A stretch of 64,000 nt of DNA. Origin: Actinomycetota bacterium (GTDB taxonomy: Bacteria > Actinomycetota > Acidimicrobiia > Acidimicrobiales > JAJPHE01). The stretch is from positions 1-64,000 of the forward strand of contig DAHUYE010000083.1 of assembly GCA_027315345.1 (NCBI GenBank), in the 5' to 3' direction. How positions within the stretch are numbered: position 1 is the first letter of the stretch; every line of letters begins with the position of its first letter. Both the position numbers and the translations under genes were made by a program. Of this stretch, positions 53,836 through 63,056 are shown one piece after another. Below the pieces are notes generated by a model. The model made no database searches. It was not told the origin of the DNA and saw nothing but the letters and a program-made list of their open reading frames with translations.

Positions 53836-54945
53836 ATGCAGGACCTGACCCCGGAGTTGAGCGCGCTCCGGCGCCGTATGGACGAGGCGGCCGCCTACCT
53901 GGACCTGGACGGTCTGCGCCAGCGTCGGGAGGTTTTGGAGCCCGAGGTGGCCCGCCCGGATCTTTGGGACGACCCGGACACGGCCCGGTCGGTGACCTCC
54001 GAGTACGGGCAGGTCACCGATGACATAGCCGCACTGGAAGCGCTGGAGTCCCGCCTGGAGGACGCGGTGACGCTCTTCGACCTGGCCCGGGAGGAGCAGG
54101 ACGATTCGGTGGAACCGGAACTGACCGGGATGATCAGGGAGCTGGAGAAGTCCCTCGACAGTCTGGAGATCCGCTCCCTGTTCAGCGGGGAACACGACGA
54201 GCGCGACGCCGTCTGTGAGATCCACGCCGGCGAAGGCGGCACCGACGCCCAGGACTGGGCCGAGATGATGTTGCGGATGTACCTACGCTGGGCCGAGCGC
54301 CGCGGCTTCGCCAGCGAGGTGGATGAGGTCACCGAGGGCCAGGAGGCCGGCATCCTGTCCGCCACCCTCATCATCCGGGGCCGATACGCCTACGGCCTGT
54401 TGAGCGCGGAGCGCGGCGTCCACCGCCTCTATCGCATCAGCCCCTTCGACTCCCAGGCCCGCCGCCAGACCTCCTACGCCGCCTTCGATGTGGTGCCATT
54501 CCTGGAGGATGTCTCCGAGGAAGTGAAGATCGATGAGAAGGAACTGCGCATCGACACCTATCGTTCCTCCGGGGCCGGAGGCCAGCACGTCAACGTGACC
54601 GACTCGGCCGTGCGCATCACCCATCTGCCCACCGGCATCGTCACCTCCTGCCAGAACGAGCGCAGCCAGTTCCAGAACAAGGCCAAAGCCATGCAGATCC
54701 TGGCCGCCAAGCTGGCCGAGCGGCAGCGCCAGGAACGTCGGGCCGAGCTGGATGCCATCTCCGGTCCTCAGAGCCAGGTCTCCCGGGCCGGCAGCTTCAT
54801 CCGGGGCTACGTGCTGGCCCCCTATCAGAAGGTGAAGGACGAACGCACCGGTCACGAGGTCGGCAACGTCGAGGGCGTGTTGGACGGGGACCTGGACGAG
54901 TTCATGGAATCCTTCCTGCGCTGGCGCCGGGCCCAGGGCGAGTGA
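53836..54945 (+). CDS. prfB: Peptide chain release factor 2
   Basis: A 369-residue class I release factor for UGA/UAA. The GGQ motif at 248-250 promotes peptidyl-tRNA hydrolysis, and SPF (in [14 protein letters not shown]) reads the stop codon. The gene is one continuous frame: the in-frame UGA and slippery site that force autoregulatory frameshifting in many bacteria are absent, as in other actinobacteria. ATG 53836 starts the family N-terminus 16 bp after secA, in the usual secA-prfB-ftsEX order. Confidence 0.97.
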   Translation: MQDLTPELSALRRRMDEAAAYLDLDGLRQRREVLEPEVARPDLWDDPDTARSVTSEYGQVTDDIAALEALESRLEDAVTLFDLAREEQDDSVEPELTGMIRELEKSLDSLEIRSLFSGEHDERDAVCEIHAGEGGTDAQDWAEMMLRMYLRWAERRGFASEVDEVTEGQEAGILSATLIIRGRYAYGLLSAERGVHRLYRISPFDSQARRQTSYAAFDVVPFLEDVSEEVKIDEKELRIDTYRSSGAGGQHVNVTDSAVRITHLPTGIVTSCQNERSQFQNKAKAMQILAAKLAERQRQERRAELDAISGPQSQVSRAGSFIRGYVLAPYQKVKDERTGHEVGNVEGVLDGDLDEFMESFLRWRRAQGE

Positions 54946-54969
54946 TGGTCCGCTCCGTAGCACCCCTGC

Positions 54970-54975
54970 TACCTT
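54970..54975 (+). promoter_or_regulatory. Putative -10 box of ftsE leader ORF
   Basis: TACCTT, 8 nt before the GTG of the 12-codon leader ORF at 54984. Confidence 0.4.
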
Positions 54976-54983
54976 CGAGCGTC

Positions 54984-55022
54984 GTGAGGTGGTCAGTTGC
55001 GGCCCGGGGGAGGGCCCGATGA
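54984..55022 (+). CDS. Possible 12-codon leader ORF coupled to ftsE
   Basis: GTG-started mini-ORF encoding [12 protein letters not shown] and ending in a TGA that overlaps the ftsE ATG as ATGA. A TACCTT box lies 8 nt upstream, so ribosomes could load on a leaderless transcript at this GTG and re-initiate at ftsE. Four of twelve residues are Arg. It may be a translational-coupling leader or a chance frame; too short to judge by coding statistics. Confidence 0.35.
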   Translation: MRWSVAARGRAR

Positions 55023-55708
55023 TCAAGCTCGAGAACGTCACCAAGTCCTACAAGGGCTCCACCGTGGCCCTGCGCGACGTGTCGGTGGAGATGGCCAAGG
55101 GGGAGTTCGTCTTCCTGGTCGGGCCCTCGGGGTCGGGCAAGTCGACCTTCCTGCGGCTGCTGCTGCGGGAGGAGCGGCCCGAGGAGGGCCGCATCTGGGT
55201 GGCCGGTAAGGACATCTGCTCGCTCAGCCCGTGGAAAGTGCCGTTCCTCCGGCGCAACATCGGTTGCATCTTCCAGGACTTCCGCCTCCTGCCCAACAAG
55301 AGCGTGTACGAGAACGTCGCCTTCGCCCTGGAGGTCATCGGGCGGCCCCGCCACGTCATCTCCTCCCAGGTTCCCCAGATCCTCGACCTGGTCGGCCTGT
55401 CCAAGAAGGTGGACAACCTGCCCAACGAGTTGTCCGGAGGGGAACAGCAGCGGGTGGCCATCGCCCGGGCCTTCGTCAACCGGCCTCTCATCCTCCTGGC
55501 CGATGAGCCGACCGGAAACCTGGACCCAAACACCACGGTGGGGATCATGCGCCTGCTCGATCGCATCAACCGGACCGGCACCACGGTGGTGATGGCCACC
55601 CACGACGTCGGCATCGTGGACTCCATGCGCCGCCGGGTCATCGAGCTGGACCGGGGCACGGTCGTGCGCGACCAGGCCCGCGGCGTCTACGGAATAGCCG
55701 CCAACTGA
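55019..55708 (+). CDS. ftsE: Cell-division ABC transporter ATPase FtsE
   Basis: A 229-residue ATPase that with FtsX activates peptidoglycan hydrolases at the septum. Walker [11 protein letters not shown]-loop [16 protein letters not shown], signature LSGGEQQR, Walker [13 protein letters not shown] and the switch His in [11 protein letters not shown] are intact; the Gln-x-Phe-Arg-Leu-Leu stretch is typical of FtsE. ATG 55019 has a GGGGGAGG site and opens the family N-terminus; an upstream in-frame GTG is less likely. Followed by ftsX 4 bp later. Confidence 0.97.
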   Translation: MIKLENVTKSYKGSTVALRDVSVEMAKGEFVFLVGPSGSGKSTFLRLLLREERPEEGRIWVAGKDICSLSPWKVPFLRRNIGCIFQDFRLLPNKSVYENVAFALEVIGRPRHVISSQVPQILDLVGLSKKVDNLPNELSGGEQQRVAIARAFVNRPLILLADEPTGNLDPNTTVGIMRLLDRINRTGTTVVMATHDVGIVDSMRRRVIELDRGTVVRDQARGVYGIAAN

Positions 55709-55712
55709 CCCG

Positions 55713-56636
55713 ATGGCACTCTCAGTCGATTACGTAGCCCGGGAGACGGCCGCCAATCTGCGGCGCAATCTGCTCATGACCACGGCCGCGGTGCTGACCG
55801 TGGCCATCTCCCTCATGCTGGTGGGATTCACCCTGCTGGTCCGCCAAGGCGTGGCCGAGGCCACTGTCCAGGTCCAGAGCGGCGTGCAGGAGGTGCAGAT
55901 TTTCATGAAGCCGGCCGCCAGCCCGGGCGAGACGGCTTCGGTGTCGAGATCGCTGGCCAGCCTGGAGAGCGGACAGGCCCAGGCTCTCGGTACCACTCCC
56001 CAGGTCAAGACCTTCCGGTACTGCAACCAGAACTGCGCCCTGGCCGAGTTCAAGAGGCTCTTCGCCAACCAGCCGGTGATGCTCCAGAACGTGACGGCCT
56101 CGGTGCTGCCCCCATCGTTCAAGGTGGAGCCGCAGAGCTCTCAGGCCGATGATCTTCTCTATCAGCGCTTCTCCGGCTATCCCGGCGTCTACAAGGTCAA
56201 CTACGAAAAGCAGACTGTCAACTCACTGGCCAAGGCGGCCCACATCGCCCAGATCATCTTCATCCTGATGGGGGCGATCATGGTCGTCTCCGCCATCGCC
56301 CTGATCCTCAACACCATCCGGATGGCCATCTTCGCCCGCCGCCGGGAGGTGGCGGTCATGAAGCTGGTGGGGGCGGCCAACTGGTTCATCCGGGTGCCGT
56401 TCATGTTGGAGGGCCTGATCCAGGGGCTGGTGGGGGCCTGCGCCGCCTTCCTGTTCGTATTTCTGGGCCGGGACCTGATGGCCAATCTGGTCACCAACGA
56501 CAACATCCGCATCCTCGACAGCCTGGTGGTCTCCCCGGGCGATGCGGTCAAGACGGGCCTGGTCATCCTGGTCATCGGCACTGTCATCGGGGCGGCCAGC
56601 TCGGCCGTGGCCGTGCGGCGCTTCCTGGACGTGTGA
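55713..56636 (+). CDS. ftsX: Cell-division protein FtsX
   Basis: A 307-residue membrane protein with the FtsX layout: one N-terminal helix (about 22-42), an extracellular domain (about 45-175) and three C-terminal helices. The extracellular loop has two close cysteines (CNQNC) that may form a disulfide; this loop normally contacts the hydrolase cofactor. The cytoplasmic coupling region FARRREVAVMKLVGAANWFIR is conserved. Coupled to ftsE by a 4-bp gap. In most actinobacteria smpB follows; here a MaoC-like gene does. Confidence 0.94.
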   Translation: MALSVDYVARETAANLRRNLLMTTAAVLTVAISLMLVGFTLLVRQGVAEATVQVQSGVQEVQIFMKPAASPGETASVSRSLASLESGQAQALGTTPQVKTFRYCNQNCALAEFKRLFANQPVMLQNVTASVLPPSFKVEPQSSQADDLLYQRFSGYPGVYKVNYEKQTVNSLAKAAHIAQIIFILMGAIMVVSAIALILNTIRMAIFARRREVAVMKLVGAANWFIRVPFMLEGLIQGLVGACAAFLFVFLGRDLMANLVTNDNIRILDSLVVSPGDAVKTGLVILVIGTVIGAASSAVAVRRFLDV

Positions 56637-56658
56637 TGTCCCGAGCCCGAGGCGAGGC

Positions 56659-57483
56659 ATGAGCGCGAGGCGAGGCGTGAGCACTCCTGCTCATGTGGCG
56701 GTGGCCCGCAACGCCGCCACCCGCTCGGACAACCGCATCCACGAGGACACGGTGGCCAAGACCTACGGGTTCAGTGGCGGCCTGGTCCCGGGCGTGACGC
56801 TCTACGGGTACCTCATCCACCCGGTGGTGGCCCACTTCGGCCTGGACTGGCTGGCCCGGGGCACGGCCGAGGTCCGCTTCGCCCGCCCCGTCTACGAGGG
56901 CGGGCGGGTGGAGGCGTTCCTGGACCCGACGGCGGAGCCCGTTGGCGGCGGGGAGGTCAGCTTGAGCCTGGTCGATGCCGAGGGCACCACCTGTGTCACC
57001 GGCACCGCCGGCCTGCCGGCTCAGCCGGCTCCGGTGTTCGCCCCGGCCTCGGTGGCCTGGGCGCAGCTGCCCGAGGAGCGCCCGGCCGCGGACGCGGAAT
57101 CACTGGCCCCGGGGCGGGTGCTGGGCAGCCTGTTCGCCCCGGTGGAGGCCGACCACTACCAGGGCTATCTCGACATCCTGGCTGAGGATCCCGAGCCCTA
57201 CCGCCGCGCCGGTCTGGCCCATCCGGGCGCCCTGATCCTGTCGGCCAACACCATCCTGGCCGCCAATGTCCGGCTCGGTCCCTGGGTCCACGTGGGCAGC
57301 CGGGTCGCCAACCTGGCGCCGGTACCGCGTCAGGCCGAGGTGGAGACCCGGGCCCGGGTGCGGTACCGCTACGAGCGCAAGGGCCATCAGTTGGTCGAAC
57401 TGGAGGTGGTCTGGCTCCACCAGGGCGAGCCGGTCATGACCGCACTGCACACCGCCATCTACCAGTTGAGGGAACAGGAGTAG
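56659..57483 (+). CDS. MaoC-like hot-dog fold protein
   Basis: About 274 residues with a MaoC/hot-dog-type N-terminal half: RNAATRSDNRIHEDTVAKTYGF and GGLVPGVTLYGYLIHPVV resemble the (R)-hydratase fold, with RFARPVYEGGRVEAF as the second strand set. The C-terminal half (from about 130) looks like a second hot-dog domain. The catalytic His-Asp of true enoyl-CoA hydratases is not clearly recognisable, so thioester binding or hydration is uncertain. ATG 56659 and GTG 56677 are both possible starts. Followed 3 bp later by an acyl-CoA dehydrogenase, which fits lipid or acyl-CoA metabolism. Confidence 0.75.
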   Translation: MSARRGVSTPAHVAVARNAATRSDNRIHEDTVAKTYGFSGGLVPGVTLYGYLIHPVVAHFGLDWLARGTAEVRFARPVYEGGRVEAFLDPTAEPVGGGEVSLSLVDAEGTTCVTGTAGLPAQPAPVFAPASVAWAQLPEERPAADAESLAPGRVLGSLFAPVEADHYQGYLDILAEDPEPYRRAGLAHPGALILSANTILAANVRLGPWVHVGSRVANLAPVPRQAEVETRARVRYRYERKGHQLVELEVVWLHQGEPVMTALHTAIYQLREQE

Positions 57484-57486
57484 CAC

Positions 57487-58698
57487 GTGTTCGAGTGGAC
57501 CGAAGAGCAGAACATGTTGAGGGAGGCGGTGCGCAAGTTCGTCGAGACCGAGATCGCTCCCAACATCAACGAGTTGGAGCACGGGGACACGCCCCCCTAC
57601 GACACGCTGCGCAAGATGTACAAGACCTTCGGCATGGACGCCATGGCCCGGGCCGGCTTCGAGGCCCGGATCAAGCGGGAGAAGGAGGGGCCCGCCGCCA
57701 CCAGTGAGCGCCGGTCGGGAGGCGGGGACGCCGGCGCCGGCTTCATGCTCATCCCCATCATCGAGCTGTGCCGGTACTGCCCCGGGATGGTCACCGCCAT
57801 GGGGGTGAGTGTGGGCCTGGCCGCCAGCGCCATCATGTCCAAGGGCACCATCGCCCAGAAGGAGCGGTGGGGGGTGGATCTGCTGACCCTGGACAAGATC
57901 GGCTCCTGGGCCATCACCGAGCCCGGCTCGGGCTCGGACGCCTTCGGGAGCATGAAGTCCACGGCCCGCCGCGATGGTGATGAGTACGTCCTCAACGGTT
58001 CCAAGACCTTCATCACCAACGGCCCCTACGCCGACACCATCGTGTTCATCTGCAAGCTGGATGAGGGCAACGATCCCAAGGATCGCAAGGTCCTGACCTT
58101 CGTCCTGGACTCGGGCATGCCCGGCCTGGAGCAGAGCAAGCCGTTACGCAAGATGGGGCTGCACTCCAGTCCCACCGGGGAGTTGTTCCTGTCCGATGTT
58201 CGGGTGGGCCGGGACCGCCTGCTGGGCGAGACCGAGGAGCAGCCCTCCCGGGAGGGGGCCAAGGAGACCTTCTCCATGGAGCGGACCGGGGTGGCGGCCA
58301 TGGCTCTGGGGATCGTGGAGCGCTGCCTGCAGGAGTCGGTCGCCTATGCCAAGGACCGGGTCCAGTTCGGTCATCCCATCGGGGAGTTCCAGCTCATCCA
58401 GATGAAGCTGGCCAAGATGGAAGTGGCCCGCCTCAACATCCAGAACCTCGTCTTCCGCCAGATCGAGATGGGGGCGGCCGGGAAGGGTATGTCCCTGGCC
58501 GAGGCCTCGGCCTGCAAGCTCTACGCCGCCCAGGCCTGCATGGAGGTGGCCCTGGAGGCGGTGCAGCTGTTCGGGGGCAACGGCTACATGGCCGAGTTCG
58601 GGGTCGAGCAGCTCTGCCGGGACGCCAAGGTCCTCCAGATCTACGCCGGCACGGATGAAATCCAGATCTCCCAGATCGCCCGCAGCCTGCTGAGTTGA
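57487..58698 (+). CDS. Acyl-CoA dehydrogenase
   Basis: A 403-residue FAD-dependent acyl-CoA dehydrogenase. ITEPGSGSDAFGSMKSTARRDG, YVLNGSKTFITNGPYAD and the late FGGNGYMAEFGVEQLCRDAKVLQIYAGTDEIQ are the standard signatures; the catalytic-base Glu would be the one in YAGTDEIQ-type loop, as in short/medium-chain enzymes. GTG start with CAGGAG ribosome site, three bases after the MaoC-like gene. It likely introduces a 2,3-double bond that the MaoC-like protein could hydrate; chain length unknown. Confidence 0.94.
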   Translation: MFEWTEEQNMLREAVRKFVETEIAPNINELEHGDTPPYDTLRKMYKTFGMDAMARAGFEARIKREKEGPAATSERRSGGGDAGAGFMLIPIIELCRYCPGMVTAMGVSVGLAASAIMSKGTIAQKERWGVDLLTLDKIGSWAITEPGSGSDAFGSMKSTARRDGDEYVLNGSKTFITNGPYADTIVFICKLDEGNDPKDRKVLTFVLDSGMPGLEQSKPLRKMGLHSSPTGELFLSDVRVGRDRLLGETEEQPSREGAKETFSMERTGVAAMALGIVERCLQESVAYAKDRVQFGHPIGEFQLIQMKLAKMEVARLNIQNLVFRQIEMGAAGKGMSLAEASACKLYAAQACMEVALEAVQLFGGNGYMAEFGVEQLCRDAKVLQIYAGTDEIQISQIARSLLS

Positions 58699-58702
58699 GG
58701 AT

Positions 58703-59680
58703 TTAGAGCTTTCTCAGCCGGACCCGGTGGACGGCGTGGCCGGGGCCCTTTTCGAGCACCAGGTGGGCCCGCTCCCGGGTGGGCAGGATGTTCTCCTTGA
58801 GGTTCAAGGCGTTGATGCTGGCCCAGATGTCCCGGGCGGTGGCCTCCGCCTCTTCGGGGGTGAGGGCGGCGAATCGGTGGAAGTACGAGCGCTCGTCCCG
58901 GAACACGGTGTCGCGCAGGGTCTGGAACCTCTCCACGTACCAGCGCTCTATGTCGGCCTCATCGGCGTCCACGTAGATGGAGAAATCGAAGAAGTCCGAT
59001 ACGAACAGCCGGGAGCTGTGGGCCCGGTCCAGCTCGCCCTGCAGGACGTTGAGGCCCTCGACTATCACGATGTCGGGCCGACGCACCATCTGGCTCTCGC
59101 CCGGGATGATGTCGTAAGACTGGTGGGAATACACCGGGGCGGCCACCTCGGCTTCGCCTGACTTGACGGCGGCCATGAAGTCCACCAGCCGGCGCTGGTC
59201 GTAGGACTCCGGGAAGCCCTTGCGGCTCATCAGGCCCCGGGCGGACAGCACCCGGTTGGGATAGAGGAAGCCGTCGGTGGTGACCAGGTCCACCTTGGGG
59301 TGGTCGGGCCAGCGGGCCAGGAGGGCCTGGAGGATGCGGGCGGTGGTGCTCTTGCCCACGGCCACGCTGCCGGCGATGCCTATGACGTAGGGCACCTTGA
59401 GTTCGGGTTGGCCCAGGAAGGTGTTGCTGGCCCCGTGCAGCTTCTGGGTGGCCCCCACGTAGAGGTTGAGCAGACGCGACAAGGGCAGGTAGACGTCGGC
59501 CACCTCGTCCAGGTCCACGGCCTCGTTGATGCCCCGGAGGCGGTCCAGGTCGGCTTCGCTCAGGGTGAGGGCGGTGGCCGCCCGCAGGCCCGACCACTCC
59601 TCCCGGCTGAAGTCCCGGAACCGGGACAGACCGTGAGTATCCAGGGCGCCCTCGGGGACGAGCCCCTCCGTGGTGGACAT
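58703..59680 (-). CDS. coaA: Type I pantothenate kinase
   Basis: A 325-residue prokaryotic CoaA that phosphorylates pantothenate, the committed step of CoA synthesis. The P-loop [17 protein letters not shown] (residues near 108-124), [18 protein letters not shown] and the IVEGLNVLQ segment are typical. ATG 59680 is chosen because it begins the family N-terminus and a TAGCGT box lies 7 nt upstream; the frame continues upstream without conservation. It is divergent from the DtxR-type regulator and convergent with the acyl-CoA dehydrogenase, matching a CoA/acyl-CoA setting. Confidence 0.95.
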   Translation of the reverse strand: MSTTEGLVPEGALDTHGLSRFRDFSREEWSGLRAATALTLSEADLDRLRGINEAVDLDEVADVYLPLSRLLNLYVGATQKLHGASNTFLGQPELKVPYVIGIAGSVAVGKSTTARILQALLARWPDHPKVDLVTTDGFLYPNRVLSARGLMSRKGFPESYDQRRLVDFMAAVKSGEAEVAAPVYSHQSYDIIPGESQMVRRPDIVIVEGLNVLQGELDRAHSSRLFVSDFFDFSIYVDADEADIERWYVERFQTLRDTVFRDERSYFHRFAALTPEEAEATARDIWASINALNLKENILPTRERAHLVLEKGPGHAVHRVRLRKL

Positions 59681-59687
59681 CGCCCTC

Positions 59688-59693
59688 ACGCTA
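59688..59693 (-). promoter_or_regulatory. Putative -10 box of coaA
   Basis: TAGCGT on the minus strand, 7 nt before the coaA ATG. Confidence 0.55.
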
Positions 59694-59756
59694 ATGGGAG
59701 CAACGCCTATTGCACGCGGGGTACCGCCGGGCCCGGGGAACGGCCGGGGGGCCGGG

Positions 59757-59762
59757 TACGCT
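59757..59762 (+). promoter_or_regulatory. Putative -10 box of DtxR-family gene
   Basis: TACGCT, 6 nt before GTG 59769, with the coaA box about 65 bp away on the other strand. Confidence 0.45.
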
Positions 59763-59768
59763 GGGCCG

Positions 59769-60485
59769 GTGGCCCGTCGCGCCCCGGCCAAGTCCGCCGA
59801 CGGGGCCGAGCCGAACGGCTCCGGCCCTTCCCACGCCACGGCCCGCTACCTGGAGGCCATCTACTACCTCGACCACGAAGGCGAGGAGGTGCGCCCCGGC
59901 CGGCTGGCCGACTGGCTGGCGGTGAGCCCGCCCACGGTGACCGTGGCCGTGCAGCGTCTGGCGCGCGACGGCCTGGTGGCCGTGCACCGGGATCGGACAA
60001 TCGACCTGACCCCGGCCGGGACGGCGGCGGCGGCGGCGGTGGTGCGCCGGCACCGGGTGGTGGAGTGCTGGCTCACCGAGGAGTTGGGCTTCGACTGGGT
60101 CACGGCCGACGCCGAGGCCGAGCGGGTCGCCTACACCCTCTCCGACGTGGTCCTGGACCGGTTGTTCGAGCGGCTGGGGGAACCGGCCACCTGCCCGCAC
60201 GGCAACGAGATCCCCGGGCACGGGCCGGTGCAGAGGGATCTGATCTGTCTTACCGAGTTGACCGCCGGCCACCCGGCCCGGGTGTCGCGGATCTCCGAAC
60301 TGGCCGAGCACGATGCCCCCCAGGTGCTGGGCCTGCTCGACAGCGAGGGGCTGGTCCCGGGGGCCGCGGTGACAGTGGAGGCCGAGCCGATCGGAGCCGG
60401 GATCATGCGCCTGTCGGTGGACGGTAAGGCGGTGGTCCTCAGCGCGGCCACGGCCGCCTCGGTCTGGGTGGAGCGCCCGGCCTGA
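59769..60485 (+). CDS. DtxR-family metal-dependent transcriptional regulator
   Basis: About 238 residues. The N-terminal winged helix ([20 protein letters not shown], then [24 protein letters not shown]) is typical of DtxR/IdeR/MntR; the dimerisation domain ([30 protein letters not shown]-like [12 protein letters not shown]) carries metal-ligand residues; an SH3-like FeoA-type domain ends the protein ([20 protein letters not shown]). It would repress metal-uptake genes when Fe or Mn is plentiful; no uptake gene is nearby. GTG 59769 follows a TACGCT box. Confidence 0.92.
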   Translation: MARRAPAKSADGAEPNGSGPSHATARYLEAIYYLDHEGEEVRPGRLADWLAVSPPTVTVAVQRLARDGLVAVHRDRTIDLTPAGTAAAAAVVRRHRVVECWLTEELGFDWVTADAEAERVAYTLSDVVLDRLFERLGEPATCPHGNEIPGHGPVQRDLICLTELTAGHPARVSRISELAEHDAPQVLGLLDSEGLVPGAAVTVEAEPIGAGIMRLSVDGKAVVLSAATAASVWVERPA

Positions 60486-60495
60486 TTGGTGGCCG

Positions 60496-60501
60496 TAGAG
60501 T
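60496..60501 (+). promoter_or_regulatory. Putative -10 box of AidB-like dehydrogenase gene
   Basis: TAGAGT, 7 nt before ATG 60509. Confidence 0.55.
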
Positions 60502-60508
60502 CCGGGCC

Positions 60509-62329
60509 ATGACCGAGCCCGCCCCGATAGTCGAACCTTTCGACCACCTGCCCTTCGGTTCGGATGGCAAGTCCCGGCGCTATGACACCGCCCGTTACCG
60601 CGGCGCGGTGGGCCTCAACTGGTACCTGTGTGACCCGAGCCTCCAGTTCATCATCCGCTCCCGCCTGGACGGTCCTGCTTTGGCCTGGGCCGAGCCCCGT
60701 CTGGAGGCGGTGGGCGAGCTCATGGGCGGGCCGATAGCGGAGCGGGCCGAGGAGACCGACCGTAATCCGCCCCGGTTGGAGAAGTACGACCGCTGGGGCC
60801 ATGACGTGAGCCGGGTGGTGACCCCGCCCAGCTTCGAGGCGTCCAAGCGCGACCTACTGGCCAACAGCTTCTCCGACCCCGCCTTCCGGTCCGAGGCCCG
60901 GGGCGCCGGGGTGGATCCGGCGCCGATGGCGGCGGCCTGGAGCTACATGCTCAACCAGGCCGAGATCGGCATGACCTGCGCCCTGGGGACCGGCGGGGAC
61001 ATGGTCGTCCGCCTGGCCGAGGAGTTCGCCCCCGAGGACGTCAAGGCTCGTCTGGCCGATCTGGTCGGAGGGGCCGAGTTGGGCGGCGAAGCCGCCCAGA
61101 TGCTCACCGAGCGCACCGGAGGCTCCGACCTGGCCGCCCTGGAGACCACTGCCAGCCCGGCCGGGGATGCCTGGCGGCTGAATGGCCTCAAGTGGTTCGC
61201 CTCCAACGCCAACGGGTCGGCCTTCGTGGTCCTGGCCAAGCCGGAGGGCGCCCCGGACACGGGCCGGGGGATAGTTCCATTCCTGGTGCTTCGGGAGCGC
61301 CGGGACGGGAGCCGGAACGGGGTCAGGATCCGCCGGCTCAAGGACAAGCTCGGCACCAAGGCGGTGGCGTCGGCCGAGGTCGAACTGGTTGACGCCGAGG
61401 CCTTCATGCTGGCCCCGGGGTCGGGTCCGGCCGGTTCCGGCTCCGAGGGGCGGGACCGATCTGCGGTCGGGGGCGGAGGTGGGGCCGGCTCGGCCGGGGG
61501 CGATGGCCGGGGCCTGGCCCGGATGATGGAGTTGACCAACGGCGCCCGGCTGGGCATTGCCATGATGGGCCTCGGCTGCGCCCGGCGGGCCCTGGTCGAA
61601 GCCCTGTGCTACGCCCGGGCCCGGGAGGTCTTCGGCTCCGCCCTGATCGACCAGCCGCTGGCCCAGCGCAAGCTGGCCGAACTCATCGTCGAGGTGGAAG
61701 CGGCCCAGGCGCTGGTCTTCGACGGCTTCCTGGGCCCGCGGCTCCGCCTGGGCGCGCCGCTCATCAAGCTGCGGGCGGCCCGGCTCGGGATCACCGCCGC
61801 CAGCGACGCCATCGAGATGCACGGCGGCAACGGTTACATCGAGCAGTGGCCGGTGGCCCGCCTGCTGCGTGACGCCCAGGTCAACACCATCTGGGAGGGG
61901 CCGGACAACATCCTCTGCCTGGACGTGCGCCGCTCCATCCTGCGGGACCACGCCGAGACCGCTTTCCTGGGGCGGCTCCGGTCGGCTCTGGCCGCCGCCC
62001 CGTCCGGGGACCCGGCCACCCTCGACACCGTCAGCCAGTCCGTCGAAGTTGTGGAGGAGGCCATCGGGGCGTGGAAGGGCCTCGATGGCGCCACCGCCGA
62101 AGCTCGGCTGTATGCCTTGGCCGCCCTCATGGTCGACGTCTACGCCGCCTGCCTGCTGATGGAACAGTCCGGTTCCGAGTCGGCGGACGGGCGCAAGTCT
62201 CTGGTGGCCCGGCTCTATGTCCGCTCCCACCTGAGCCGGGACCGGCTGCGGGGACTTCTCGACCCGCCGGACGATCTGGAGCGCTTCAAGGAGCTGGTGG
62301 ACGGCACCTTCGCCGATCGGCGGGGCTGA
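60509..62329 (+). CDS. AidB-like acyl-CoA dehydrogenase family protein with Gly/Ser insertion
   Basis: A 606-residue member of the long acyl-CoA dehydrogenase branch. MTEPAP start, LTERTGGSDLAALETTASP (FAD/substrate loop), RLNGLKWFASNANGSAF, ARLGIAMMGLGCARRALVEALCYA, and EMHGGNGYIEQWPVARLLRDAQVNTIWEGPDNI are typical of AidB-type proteins, which in E. coli also bind DNA. Between the beta domain and the C-terminal helical domain lies a low-complexity Gly/Ser/Ala insert of about 30 residues (about 310-340) that is not usual. An extra C-terminal helical domain follows. Substrate unknown. Confidence 0.92.
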   Translation: MTEPAPIVEPFDHLPFGSDGKSRRYDTARYRGAVGLNWYLCDPSLQFIIRSRLDGPALAWAEPRLEAVGELMGGPIAERAEETDRNPPRLEKYDRWGHDVSRVVTPPSFEASKRDLLANSFSDPAFRSEARGAGVDPAPMAAAWSYMLNQAEIGMTCALGTGGDMVVRLAEEFAPEDVKARLADLVGGAELGGEAAQMLTERTGGSDLAALETTASPAGDAWRLNGLKWFASNANGSAFVVLAKPEGAPDTGRGIVPFLVLRERRDGSRNGVRIRRLKDKLGTKAVASAEVELVDAEAFMLAPGSGPAGSGSEGRDRSAVGGGGGAGSAGGDGRGLARMMELTNGARLGIAMMGLGCARRALVEALCYARAREVFGSALIDQPLAQRKLAELIVEVEAAQALVFDGFLGPRLRLGAPLIKLRAARLGITAASDAIEMHGGNGYIEQWPVARLLRDAQVNTIWEGPDNILCLDVRRSILRDHAETAFLGRLRSALAAAPSGDPATLDTVSQSVEVVEEAIGAWKGLDGATAEARLYALAALMVDVYAACLLMEQSGSESADGRKSLVARLYVRSHLSRDRLRGLLDPPDDLERFKELVDGTFADRRG

Positions 62330-62330
62330 G

Positions 62331-63056
62331 ATGTCCGAGTTGGCGCCACCGGCCGGGCCGGTGGGATCCGATGCGCCGGTCGGGGCCACCACGGCGGTGG
62401 TGAGGCGAACCACCGGCGTGGCCGGCATCGCCTTCTTCGCCCTGGGAGCAGTGGCCACCGTTCTGCGCCTGCTCGGGCCGGGCAACGATGCCAGCGGCCC
62501 CCAGGTGGAGTCCTACGTCATCGAGCACTATCACGCCCAGCAGGCCTCCATCGTGCTGGAGGCGGCGGCCCTGTTCGCCTTCGTCATCTTCGCCGGGCAC
62601 CTGTTCGCCCGGGTCCGGCGGGCCGACGCGGCGGTGGGGGACTCCTGGAGCCCGTCGTATCTGATGGGGGCGGCCGGCGTGGTGATCCTGGGGCTGGCCG
62701 CCGCCGCCGGCCAGGGGGCATACCAGGAACTCGCCCATGAGACGGCGCTGCCCATCGAGGTCCTCGACCTCTATCACCTGGCCACCGGCCTGGCCTCGGC
62801 CTCGGCCCTGGCCCTGGCGGCCATGCTGATCTCCATCGGGTTGTCCGGACTGCTGAACGGCACCATCCCCGTGCCCCTGTCCTGGCTGGCTCTGGCCACC
62901 TCGGTGGTCGGCATCGTGGCTGCGGGCGGCCTCGGCACGTCGCGGACCACCTTCGGGATCCTGGTGTCCATCGATGATTTCCTCTGGCTGGCCTGGACCC
63001 TCGGGGTCAGCGTCTGGCTGCTGGTGGGAGAAGACCGCCGCCCGGGGACGGCTTGA
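62331..63056 (+). CDS. Polytopic membrane protein of unknown function
   Basis: A 241-residue protein with about six hydrophobic segments (near 28-50, 75-95, 108-130, 150-175, 180-205 and 215-235) and few conserved polar residues. It has no motif I can name; the layout resembles small actinobacterial membrane proteins of the DUF4386 type, but this is only a guess. ATG two bases after the AidB-like stop; the next gene's TTG overlaps its TGA (TTGA). Probably part of the same transcript. Confidence 0.75.
   Translation: MSELAPPAGPVGSDAPVGATTAVVRRTTGVAGIAFFALGAVATVLRLLGPGNDASGPQVESYVIEHYHAQQASIVLEAAALFAFVIFAGHLFARVRRADAAVGDSWSPSYLMGAAGVVILGLAAAAGQGAYQELAHETALPIEVLDLYHLATGLASASALALAAMLISIGLSGLLNGTIPVPLSWLALATSVVGIVAAGGLGTSRTTFGILVSIDDFLWLAWTLGVSVWLLVGEDRRPGTA

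Noticed and set aside
53836-54945. Programmed frameshift in prfB.
   Set aside because: The gene is one continuous frame with no in-frame UGA or slippery site.
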